DNA from: UBA2450 sp045226015
GTDB lineage: Bacteria > Bacillota_I > Bacilli_A > RFN20 > CAG-826
Reading direction: 5' to 3'
DNA length: 19,207 nucleotides
NCBI GenBank assembly: GCA_045226015.1
Contig: JBGVBY010000010.1
Coordinates: forward strand, 1-19,207
Positions within the stretch are counted from its first letter, which is position 1. The number at the start of each line of letters is the position of its first letter. Shown here piece by piece: positions 6,756-12,527 of this stretch. Below the pieces are notes generated by a model. It was not told the DNA's origin. It searched no databases and worked only from the letters and a program-made list of their open reading frames with translations. Made by a program: the position numbers and the translations under genes.

Positions 6756-7601
6756 TTAAGCTTGTGGAGCTGGTTGAGCTTTTCTAATTTCCGCTAACAT
6801 TTCTTGGAGCGCTTTATTGAAAAGTTCTTGCCATTTTGGTCCGTTCTTTTGGACTAAAGAGTTAACGTTATCAAGTGCTTCTTTGAATAAATCAGGGAAG
6901 TTCTTGTTATCTCTTCTTTCTCTTCTACCTTCACTCATTTCAACGACTTGTAAGCATTTATCTAATGCATCAAGGGTTTCGTTATCTGTACAGTGATTGT
7001 GGCTTCTTGCAAAGCGGAGAAGTTCTGCATATTTAGCAAGTTCATTTTGAACGATGAAGTTAGATTGTGGAGAAGGTTTTCCGTTATTCTCACCCATCAC
7101 TTTTTGGAATTCAAAGAATGATTTTTGGAAATCTTGCATTAAGAGAAGGTATAAGAATAAACGGTAATGACGATCATCAACCTTCATTAAGTCTTCAATG
7201 ATTGGTTCATTTTCGTTTTGTTGTCTTGCTAAATTGACATGGAAATAAATGATGTCTCTCATTGGTTCCATGAGATTAACGACATAGTCGTAAATCTTTA
7301 AATGTTGAGTGTGATCCACTCTGATTTTTCCTTCAGCGGTTTTAACTAAAACAGTAGAATCATCGCCATAAAGTTCATTAAGCATTTCTTCATATTTATC
7401 GTGGAATGCTGAGAACTTGTCTTTATTAGCTTCTAAGAATTTTCCAAGAGGAGTTTCTGGTTGTAAGCCTTTTGTTAAAACTTGTTTTCTTTGTTCAAAA
7501 ATTTTAACGTCGTGTTCACGTGGTAAAACATATTCAAGAGTGTCTCTTAAATGTGTCGCAACGTGGATAATGTCGAAATTGTATTGATTAATGTTTTTCA
7601 T
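6756..7601 (-). CDS. Hypothetical helical cytosolic protein (281 aa)
   Basis: Unrecognised. The start at 7601 is set by GAAGGAGG, 8 nt upstream. There is no signal peptide or membrane span. Composition and periodicity suggest a mostly alpha-helical protein. Possible features are HLRD near the N-terminus, a HNHC cluster in the last third, and a short Pro/Ala tail. It has its own promoter (-10 at 7677) with a leader of about 70 nt, and precedes the 120-aa membrane protein gene. I cannot assign a function. Confidence 0.75.
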   Translation of the reverse strand: MKNINQYNFDIIHVATHLRDTLEYVLPREHDVKIFEQRKQVLTKGLQPETPLGKFLEANKDKFSAFHDKYEEMLNELYGDDSTVLVKTAEGKIRVDHTQHLKIYDYVVNLMEPMRDIIYFHVNLARQQNENEPIIEDLMKVDDRHYRLFLYLLLMQDFQKSFFEFQKVMGENNGKPSPQSNFIVQNELAKYAELLRFARSHNHCTDNETLDALDKCLQVVEMSEGRRERRDNKNFPDLFKEALDNVNSLVQKNGPKWQELFNKALQEMLAEIRKAQPAPQA

Positions 7602-7676
7602 GTAAATGCCCTCCTTCAATACATTGAGAAGTTAAACTTCACAAACGGATAGCAACTCTCTAAACGGGCTTTTAAT

Positions 7677-7705
7677 ATTATACACAAGTATTATTGTTTG
7701 TCATA
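7677..7705 (-). promoter_or_regulatory. Promoter of the 281-aa gene
   Basis: Minus strand TATAAT (7682-7677) is about 70 nt before the start codon, with a weak TATGAC-like -35 about 17 bp upstream. The leader carries a small hairpin, GAAGTT/AACTTC, at 7628-7640. Confidence 0.5.
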
Positions 7706-7728
7706 AATTAATTTTATGAAGAACATAA

Positions 7729-7756
7729 TAAAAGCACCGCTTTATTTCGCGGTGCT
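7729..7756 (-). terminator. Rho-independent terminator of the HPF gene
   Basis: On the minus strand AGCACCGC, an 8-nt loop and GCGGTGCT, followed by TTTTATT. It lies 17 nt past the HPF stop codon. Confidence 0.85.
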
Positions 7757-7772
7757 CTCACTAAATAATAAA

Positions 7773-8324
7773 TTATTTAATTGGGTTTTCAGCTTGGATA
7801 ACTCCATAGCCTCCATCATTACGAACGTAAACAGTTGAGATACGATCGTCTTCTTCATCTAAATACATGAAGAATGGATGTCCAAGTGCTTCCATACGAG
7901 TAATTGCTTCTTCAATACTCATGGCTTGAAGATAATAAGATTTCGCTCTAACAACGACATCTTTTTCTTCTTCACGTTTTTCCGCTTGAATTTGATCAAA
8001 ATCAATTGCTTTTCCTAAGGATAGTTTGTTGTTACTTCTATCCATTCTTGTTTTGATTTTTCTCATTTGTCCTTCTAGCTTATCGATCGCTAAATCGATT
8101 GCAGCGTAGAGATCTTCGTTCTCTACCTCTGCTCTAAGAGGCATAGAAGGTAAGAAAATTGTTACTTCTACTTTTTGCGCTAAATTGTGAGCGCTAACGA
8201 CGCAACGACATTCAACATCTTCTTTAATTAAGAAGTACTTGTCCATCTTTGCTAACTTGTTTTGAAGAGCGTTCGAAATCCCCTCGGTAACTTCGATGTT
8301 CTTGCCAATGATTTGGTATTTCAT
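7773..8324 (-). CDS. hpf: Ribosome hibernation promoting factor, long form (183 aa)
   Basis: This protein binds the 30S subunit and drives 70S dimerisation to 100S in slow growth, protecting idle ribosomes. Residues 1-100 are the YfiA/RaiA beta-alpha fold with the KMDKYF region and the basic KIKTRMDR helix. After a linker, residues 127-178 form the long-form C-terminal dimerisation domain, with MSIEEAITRMEALGHPFFMYLDEEDD and VYVRNDGGYGVIQ matching the family (here given in pieces). The length of 183 fits long HPF of Firmicutes. AAGGAG is 11 nt before the ATG. Monocistronic, with its own -10 box and terminator. Confidence 0.95.
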   Translation of the reverse strand: MKYQIIGKNIEVTEGISNALQNKLAKMDKYFLIKEDVECRCVVSAHNLAQKVEVTIFLPSMPLRAEVENEDLYAAIDLAIDKLEGQMRKIKTRMDRSNNKLSLGKAIDFDQIQAEKREEEKDVVVRAKSYYLQAMSIEEAITRMEALGHPFFMYLDEEDDRISTVYVRNDGGYGVIQAENPIK

Positions 8325-8370
8325 GATACTATAGTCTCCTTTCCAAATTCCTGAATAGGATCACACTTTT

Positions 8371-8376
8371 ATTATA
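8371..8376 (-). promoter_or_regulatory. -10 box of the HPF gene
   Basis: A minus-strand consensus TATAAT is about 46 nt before the start codon; the -35 region is only A/T-rich. Confidence 0.5.
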
Positions 8377-8471
8377 ACGAGAAACTCTCTAAAAATTAAA
8401 GAATTATATTCTTTTTCATTTTTTTAACTTTTTTTGACAAAAAAATCGAAAAATCCACCTATTACAATAAT

Positions 8472-8590
8472 GAGGAGATATATTTGTCTTCTCTTCCAAA
8501 GGTCATGACTGGCAACCATGATTTGAGGAGTTTTCTTTCCTAATTTCTTTTGTACTCAAGGCATGAATTGCTAAGTCGTGTCTTTTGGAG
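8472..8590 (+). ncRNA. Conserved structured 5' leader, copy B
   Basis: Hairpin 1 pairs 8472-8479 with 8486-8493. Hairpin 2 has an outer stem of 8496-8509 with 8575-8588, including one T-T mismatch at the same place as copy A, and an inner stem of 8517-8527 with 8555-8565. The 15-nt 5' strand CCAAAGGTCATGACT is identical in both copies, and so is AGGCATGA on the inner 3' strand. The rest changes mostly in ways that keep pairing. Confidence 0.6.
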
Positions 8591-8614
8591 AATAGATGTA
8601 AGGAGGTGGATAAG

Positions 8615-8689
8615 ATGCAAGACATCATATGCATGCTCTATTGGTTATGTGTACTTGTATACATAATTAAAAAAGATCGCTTGAATTAG
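8615..8689 (+). CDS. 24-aa hydrophobic single-span peptide, copy B
   Basis: ATG at 8615 follows AAGGAGG by about 7 nt. The peptide starts MQDIICMLYW, continues LCVLVY, and ends IIKKDRLN: one membrane span with a basic end. Its length equals that of the copy A peptide. The stop codon TAG lies in the loop and stem of the hairpin 8675-8694. It is convergent with metK and so is not a leader peptide of that gene. A type I toxin-like role is inferred from size, hydrophobicity and context only. Confidence 0.6.
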   Translation: MQDIICMLYWLCVLVYIIKKDRLN

Positions 8690-8694
8690 CGATC
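8669..8694 (-). terminator. Terminator for metK and a possible antisense RNA, copy B
   Basis: Minus strand GATCGCT, a 6-nt loop and AGCGATC, followed by TTTTTT. It is 55 nt past the metK stop. It overlaps the 3' end of the small ORF, and would end an antisense RNA starting near 8705. Confidence 0.75.
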
Positions 8695-8711
8695 AAATAA
8701 CATCTATTAAT

Positions 8712-8740
8712 AAAGTAAATTATCTAGTAACAAATTGCAA
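8712..8740 (-). promoter_or_regulatory. Predicted antisense promoter, copy B
   Basis: Minus strand TTGCAA (8740-8735), 17 bp, TACTTT (8717-8712), at the same relative place and spacing as in copy A. It lies just after the metK stop codon. Confidence 0.4.
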
Positions 8741-8749
8741 GTACAAAAC

Positions 8750-9922
8750 TTATAGTTTTTTAATTAATTCTGCAATCTTTTCAACTTTATCAAGTTTCTC
8801 CCAAGGCAAATCAACGTCTGGTCTACCAAAGTGACCATAGTTAGAGATATCTTGGTATTTAAACGAAGGATTCTTTAAAGAAAAATTCTTAATAATCATA
8901 CCAGGTCTACAATCGAACACCTGATCAATAATATTTAATATATATTCATTAGAATATTTGCTTGTTCCAAATGTTTCCACTGCGATACTTAATGGGTAAT
9001 TGACTCCAATCGCATAGGAGAGTTGAACTTCCAAGCGTTCACTGATACCTGCCGCTACTAAGTTTTTAGCGATATATCTAGCCATATAGGCACCACTTCT
9101 ATCAACTTTAGAAGGGTCTTTGCCTGAGAAAGCTCCTCCCCCATGATGGGCGCTTCCTCCATAAGTATCAACAATAATTTTTCTTCCAGTTAAACCAGTA
9201 TCACCTGCTGGACCACCTATAACAAATCTTCCAGTTGGATTAATTAAATAATTAAAGTCATCATTAAAACCAAAACTTCTAATGACTTTTTTCATGATAT
9301 TTTCATGAATATATTTTTTGAATTCTTCTAAATCAACATCAGGGTCATGTTGAACAGACATCAATACTGTATCGATTCTTAAATTGTTTGGATCAGTGTA
9401 ATCAATAGTTACTTGAGATTTCATATCAGGTCTAGCACCTTTAAATAATCCCTTGTGTCTTTGTTCGCTCGCTTCTCTTACTAATTTATGAGCGATAGAA
9501 ATAGGTAAAGGCATATATCCTTCAGTCTCTTTAGTGGCGTAGCCAAACATCATTCCCTGATCACCTGCACCTAAATCTTCAGGTTTAGTTTGGTTAACTC
9601 CCATATTAATATCACCAGATTGTTGTTTGATTTTATCAACGATTTCAATCGTATGATAATCACATCCATATTCTTTCTTGTCATAACCGATACGTTTTAA
9701 AACGCTTTTGACAATAGAGACAACATCGATTTTTTCTCTGCAGGTTATTTCACCCCCGACAAGGATATAATCAGTTGTCGCAAAACATTCGCACGCAACA
9801 TGGGCGGATTCATCTGCTTTTAAGCACGCATCTAAAACCGCATCACTGATTTGGTCACAAACCTTGTCTGGATGTCCTTCACTGACGGATTCAGATGTAA
9901 ATAAAATCTTTTCTTTTTTCAT
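8750..9922 (-). CDS. metK: S-adenosylmethionine synthase (390 aa)
   Basis: This cytosolic enzyme makes SAM from methionine and ATP, with phosphate and diphosphate released. Signatures are GHPDKVCDQISDAVLD (16-31, with His17 and Asp19 in the active site), GAGDQGMMFGYA (118-129), and the Gly-rich phosphate loop GGGAFSGKDPSKVDRS in the C-terminal half. At 390 aa it is full length. AGAGGT is 7 nt before the ATG. It is transcribed from its own promoter through a SAM riboswitch with a terminator just before the start codon, so expression should fall when SAM is plentiful. Confidence 0.98.
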   Translation of the reverse strand: MKKEKILFTSESVSEGHPDKVCDQISDAVLDACLKADESAHVACECFATTDYILVGGEITCREKIDVVSIVKSVLKRIGYDKKEYGCDYHTIEIVDKIKQQSGDINMGVNQTKPEDLGAGDQGMMFGYATKETEGYMPLPISIAHKLVREASEQRHKGLFKGARPDMKSQVTIDYTDPNNLRIDTVLMSVQHDPDVDLEEFKKYIHENIMKKVIRSFGFNDDFNYLINPTGRFVIGGPAGDTGLTGRKIIVDTYGGSAHHGGGAFSGKDPSKVDRSGAYMARYIAKNLVAAGISERLEVQLSYAIGVNYPLSIAVETFGTSKYSNEYILNIIDQVFDCRPGMIIKNFSLKNPSFKYQDISNYGHFGRPDVDLPWEKLDKVEKIAELIKKL

Positions 9923-9937
9923 GGTGATACCTCTAAT

Positions 9938-9967
9938 AAAAAACTTCCCCCAGAAATGGGAGAAGTT
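9938..9967 (-). terminator. Attenuator terminator in the metK leader
   Basis: Minus strand AACTTCTCCC (9967-9958), a 6-nt loop, GGGGGAAGTT (9951-9942), then TTTTTT, 16 nt upstream of the metK ATG. GAGAAG at 9979-9974 can pair with CTTCTC (9965-9960) as an antiterminator. The P4 loop CCCAGAA of the riboswitch could also pair with TTCTGGG in the terminator. A terminator between leader and gene shows transcriptional control. Confidence 0.85.
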
Positions 9968-9980
9968 AATATTCTTCTCT

Positions 9981-10083
9981 ACTTATCGTTCAAGGTTCTG
10001 GGTCCTTGCTAAGGAAGAGCACTTACTTTTATCAAGAGTTGCTACTGTGTTTTTGCATCCTTTTTACACAGTTCTGGATAAGT
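9981..10083 (-). promoter_or_regulatory. SAM-clan (SAM-I-like) riboswitch aptamer of metK
   Basis: Read on the minus strand: P1 pairs ACTTATC (10083-10077) with GATAAGT (9987-9981). P2 pairs ACTGTGT (10072-10066) with ACACAGT (10050-10044). Then follow GCAAC, a short P3, GTGCTCTTCC (SAM-I consensus GGUGCUAAUUCC), and P4 CAAGG/CCTTG (10008-9991), then AACGATAAG. The P2 loop AAGGA (10062-10058) is complementary to TCCTT (10015-10011), as in the SAM-I pseudoknot. The P2 arm lacks the usual GA-rich kink-turn, so this is a diverged or compact variant; SAM-I/IV-like forms also lack it. Confidence 0.8.
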
Positions 10084-10090
10084 CTTTAAT

Positions 10091-10119
10091 ATCTTATATA
10101 AATAAAATTATTTATTCAA
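10091..10119 (-). promoter_or_regulatory. metK promoter
   Basis: Minus strand TTGAAT (10119-10114), 17 bp, TAAGAT (10096-10091), placing the start just before the riboswitch. The -35 box overlaps the end of the upstream TSCPD gene. Confidence 0.55.
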
Positions 10120-10356
10120 GTATTGTTTGATCGCTTTTGCAAGTTGATCTGGACAGCTTGTTCCATTACGACATTGAATGCCGTTAAGACGGTTATATGC
10201 TTCTTCTAGTGGCATACCGACTAGAAGCGCCGCTAAACCTTTAGTGTTCCCCGGACAGCCGCGAACAATCTTTACATTTTGAATAATTCCGTCTTCGTGA
10301 TCGATGAACATTTCAACGGAACATGTACCTTTAGGAAAGTAATGAATAGTCTCCAT
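10108..10356 (-). CDS. TSCPD-domain protein (82 aa)
   Basis: A small cytosolic protein of the stand-alone TSCPD family. It has the conserved GTCSVEM and IVRGCPGNTKGL blocks at about 10-40 and the closing TSCPDQLAKAI near 66-76 that names the family. Cysteines at 12, 34, 62 and 68 suggest metal binding or redox chemistry, as in the TSCPD tail of some ribonucleotide reductases; the biochemical role is not known to me. The ATG overlaps the pduL stop codon by one base, so the two are translated as a pair. Confidence 0.88.
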   Translation of the reverse strand: METIHYFPKGTCSVEMFIDHEDGIIQNVKIVRGCPGNTKGLAALLVGMPLEEAYNRLNGIQCRNGTSCPDQLAKAIKQYLNK

Positions 10357-10928
10357 TATTTAACAATCTTTCCGTAAACCGTACCGCTACAACCAGCAGC
10401 GTTACTTTCGTCTGTATCGATATGCATTGCTAAAGCAAAATCATCTCTAACTCTAACAACAACATCACCAAAGACCAAACTTCTTCCTGGGTTATTGAGT
10501 TCAACCTTAACGATTTCACCATTGCTAACTCCAAATTCTTCAGCGTCCTTATTTGTCATATGGATATGACGTTTAGCAACGATTAATCCTTCTTCTAAAT
10601 CAACTTCTCCACAAGGACCAACGAGTTTAATAGGAGCGCTACCCTTAAGGTCACCACTTTCTCTAATAACTGCTGGAGCACCAATGGTTCTCGCGTCAGT
10701 CGCACTGATTTCCACTTGTCCCGCTTTTCTAAATGGTCCAAGAATGGAGACATTATTCAATGTTCTTTTTGGACCAACGACATCTACTCTAGAAGTAGAG
10801 ACAAATTGTCCAGGTTGAGATAAATACGCTCTAACTTCTAAGACCGCATCTTTACCAAAAAGAGTTTTAAATTGTTCTTCTGTAACGTGAACGTGTCTAG
10901 CACTTGTTTCAACTAATATTTCTTTCAT
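10356..10928 (-). CDS. pduL: PduL-type phosphate acyltransferase (190 aa)
   Basis: Converts acetyl-CoA (or propionyl-CoA) and phosphate to acyl-phosphate and CoA, the step before acetate kinase in ATP-yielding overflow metabolism. Two copies of the metal-binding motif are seen: SARHVHVT (9-16, His12 and His14) and KRHIHMT (119-125, His121 and His123), with MHIDTDESNAAGC (168-180) supplying a further His. It is full length for the family but lacks an N-terminal microcompartment-targeting extension, and no shell genes are nearby, so it should act freely in the cytosol as a Pta substitute. AGAGGT is a fair ribosome site. Confidence 0.95.
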   Translation of the reverse strand: MKEILVETSARHVHVTEEQFKTLFGKDAVLEVRAYLSQPGQFVSTSRVDVVGPKRTLNNVSILGPFRKAGQVEISATDARTIGAPAVIRESGDLKGSAPIKLVGPCGEVDLEEGLIVAKRHIHMTNKDAEEFGVSNGEIVKVELNNPGRSLVFGDVVVRVRDDFALAMHIDTDESNAAGCSGTVYGKIVK

Positions 10929-10993
10929 TTTTACTTACCTCTAATTAAGCGAATGATATTTTATCAAATATCTGAACAAAAATCATTATGCTC

Positions 10994-11022
10994 TTGTCTT
11001 TTTTTTATATTTTTCATACAAT
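10994..11022 (+). promoter_or_regulatory. Promoter of tRNA-Leu(GAG)
   Basis: TTGTCT (10994-10999), 17 bp, TACAAT (11017-11022), 20 nt before the tRNA. Confidence 0.75.
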
Positions 11023-11041
11023 ATACAAGCAATTTGGTGAA

Positions 11042-11126
11042 GCGCAGGTGGCGGAACTGGTAGACGCGTACGTTTGAGGGGCGTATATCGCAAGATGTGT
11101 GAGTTCGATTCTCATCCCGCGCACCA
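11042..11126 (+). tRNA. tRNA-Leu (anticodon GAG)
   Basis: An 85-nt class II tRNA with encoded CCA. The anticodon loop is TTGAGGG with GAG at its centre, D arm and long variable arm are present, and the T arm has TTCGATT. The acceptor pairs GCGCAGG with CCCGCGC, leaving an A5-C68 mismatch. It has its own promoter and terminator. Confidence 0.96.
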
Positions 11127-11139
11127 AAATCAAAAAATT

Positions 11140-11164
11140 CAGTCGAAAAACTCGACTGTTTTTT
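11140..11164 (+). terminator. Terminator of tRNA-Leu(GAG)
   Basis: CAGTCGA, a 5-nt loop, TCGACTG, then TTTTTT. Confidence 0.9.
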
Positions 11165-11220
11165 ATTGCTTATTTTATAAAATATGTGTTAAATAGTTGT
11201 TAGAAAGGATACATATTACA

Positions 11221-11808
11221 ATGAAAAAATTCTTAACATTGAAGAACTTAATACTTTGTGGTGTCTCTTTATTAGCACTTTTAGTATTTATCTTCTCATT
11301 CTCCACAAACGTCAACATGTATGACGCTGCTGGAAATTTAACTGGTAGATCATTAGCAGTTATTTGGGGTGGAAAAACAGACATTGGAATTGGTTATGTT
11401 TTAAGTGTCAAATACGAATACCCTGTTGCCGCTAATCACTCTGCATTAGCATTACCACTTATTGGTTCATTACTTGTTTTCTTAGCAGGTATTTGTGCCT
11501 TATGCCTTGGTCTTTTTGGAGAAAAATTCTTAAAAGATGCAAAAACATTAAAGATCTGCATGTTTGTTTTAGCGGGCTTAATGGTCCTCGGTGGCGTTTT
11601 TGTTTTATTGACACCACTCTCATTCTTTAACGTTATTGCTAAAGAACGTGCTGAATTACAAGGCGTTGATGTTGAGACTATGAAAGAATTGATGAAAGCT
11701 CAAGGTGGAACACTTAAATCCACAAAAGCTATCGTCAGTGGTATCATGGCAATCTTAGGCGGAGCAGCAGTTGTTGTTAGCCAACTTCTCCCAGCCAAAA
11801 AAGACTAA
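11221..11808 (+). CDS. Four-span membrane protein, paralogue 1 (195 aa)
   Basis: Unrecognised membrane protein. The start at 11221 is chosen for similarity to the next gene (MKKF-T--N) and for AAAGGA upstream. Four hydrophobic spans lie at about 10-32, 78-100, 114-137 and 170-190, with an extracellular first loop of about 45 residues and a charged loop before the last span. It shares LGG repeats and the closing G-x-M-x-I-L-G-x-x-A-V-x-V-S string with the next gene, so the two arose by tandem duplication. Resembles small lineage-specific tetraspan proteins of low-GC bacteria; function unknown. Confidence 0.8.
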   Translation: MKKFLTLKNLILCGVSLLALLVFIFSFSTNVNMYDAAGNLTGRSLAVIWGGKTDIGIGYVLSVKYEYPVAANHSALALPLIGSLLVFLAGICALCLGLFGEKFLKDAKTLKICMFVLAGLMVLGGVFVLLTPLSFFNVIAKERAELQGVDVETMKELMKAQGGTLKSTKAIVSGIMAILGGAAVVVSQLLPAKKD

Positions 11809-11824
11809 TTTAGTAAGTCGAATT

Positions 11825-11854
11825 AGAGTCAGCTATTAAGTTGACTCTTTTTTT
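11825..11854 (+). terminator. Terminator after paralogue 1
   Basis: AGAGTCAGCT, loop ATTA, AGTTGACTCT and a run of seven T; one G-U pair. Confidence 0.9.
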
Positions 11855-11904
11855 GTGCGATAAAATCTTGCTATTATATATCTATATTTAAGGAGTTTTA
11901 TGTA

Positions 11905-12471
11905 ATGAAGAAATTTTTCACTGTAAGAAATATCTTAATTATGAGCGCAACATTTTTTGCTGCTTTAACAGTACTCTTCTCATTAGTAGCTAGTGCTAGA
12001 GTTACTGTTTATGGTTTTCATGGTCTAAATGACAACCTCCCAACAACAGTTACCTTCTACAACTTTATTTGGGGCTGTGACAAGTATTTTGAAACCAGCG
12101 TTATGTATGGAATAGGAACATATCCTCTTAATGACGGATTTAGAAGCGTTAGTCCTGTTGCCTTTGGTGTTGTACTTGTTATTTTATCCGCAGGACTTGC
12201 TACTGTTAGTGCTCTTGTTATCAAAAACGAAAAACTTAAGAAAGTATTAATCTTAGTTGCTGCTGGAGTTATGCTTCTCGGCGGTATCCTCCACTTCTTT
12301 GTCCGTGGAGCGTTTGTTGAAAACGTTGCAAGATACTATGGATACAGCATCGAAATGGTCAATAGCATGATCGTTCCAGGAAGCGCTCATTATGGCTTAC
12401 CAATCGTTGGTGGAGTTATGTCCATCTTAGGTAGTGGCGCCGTCTGCGTTTCTGCATTTCTTAACAAGTAA
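11905..12471 (+). CDS. Four-span membrane protein, paralogue 2 (188 aa)
   Basis: The second member of a tandem pair, with the same MKKF-T start, four membrane spans (about 10-32, 85-108, 116-138, 165-186), a Tyr-rich first loop and the shared G-V-M-S-I-L-G end. AAGGAG precedes the ATG by 9 nt; a nearer ATG is followed at once by TAA and is not the start. A terminator separates it from paralogue 1, so the two may be separately expressed, perhaps from TATATA near 11877. Function unknown. Confidence 0.8.
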   Translation: MKKFFTVRNILIMSATFFAALTVLFSLVASARVTVYGFHGLNDNLPTTVTFYNFIWGCDKYFETSVMYGIGTYPLNDGFRSVSPVAFGVVLVILSAGLATVSALVIKNEKLKKVLILVAAGVMLLGGILHFFVRGAFVENVARYYGYSIEMVNSMIVPGSAHYGLPIVGGVMSILGSGAVCVSAFLNK

Positions 12472-12491
12472 TTGTTAAACAAAGAAAATTA

Positions 12492-12523
12492 AAAGAGGTC
12501 GAATAATTAACGGCCTCTTTTTT
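12492..12523. terminator. Bidirectional terminator
   Basis: AAAGAGGTCG and CGGCCTCTTT with a 9-nt loop and one T-G pair, A-rich on the left and T-rich on the right. It lies between the convergent paralogue 2 and the peptidase gene. Confidence 0.9.
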
Positions 12524-12527
12524 CTTT

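Larger units (their letters stand above)
8418..8740 (+). repeat. Duplicated structured element, copy B
   Basis: This is the second copy of the element at 4293-4609, in the same orientation and likewise divergent from a minus-strand gene (HPF here, the S component in copy A). It contains TTGACA at 8434-8439, TACAAT at 8463-8468, two hairpins, an AAGGAGG site, a 24-codon ORF, a stop-spanning hairpin, and the conserved AAAGTAAA-CTAG end. The TTGACA to TACAAT distance is 23 bp, longer than normal, so the promoter assignment for the plus-strand RNA is uncertain. Confidence 0.8.

Noticed and set aside
8405..8700. raiA-motif RNA linked to the HPF gene
   Set aside because: The structured element next to HPF is transcribed away from it by the plus-strand signals, and its second copy lies beside an unrelated S-component gene, so linkage to raiA/hpf is not the rule here. 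I did not recognise the raiA motif consensus.
10025..10048. SAM-I-like string CTTTTATCAAGAG on the plus strand
   Set aside because: It has no matching P1 partner or downstream gene on that strand; the minus strand carries the complete aptamer.
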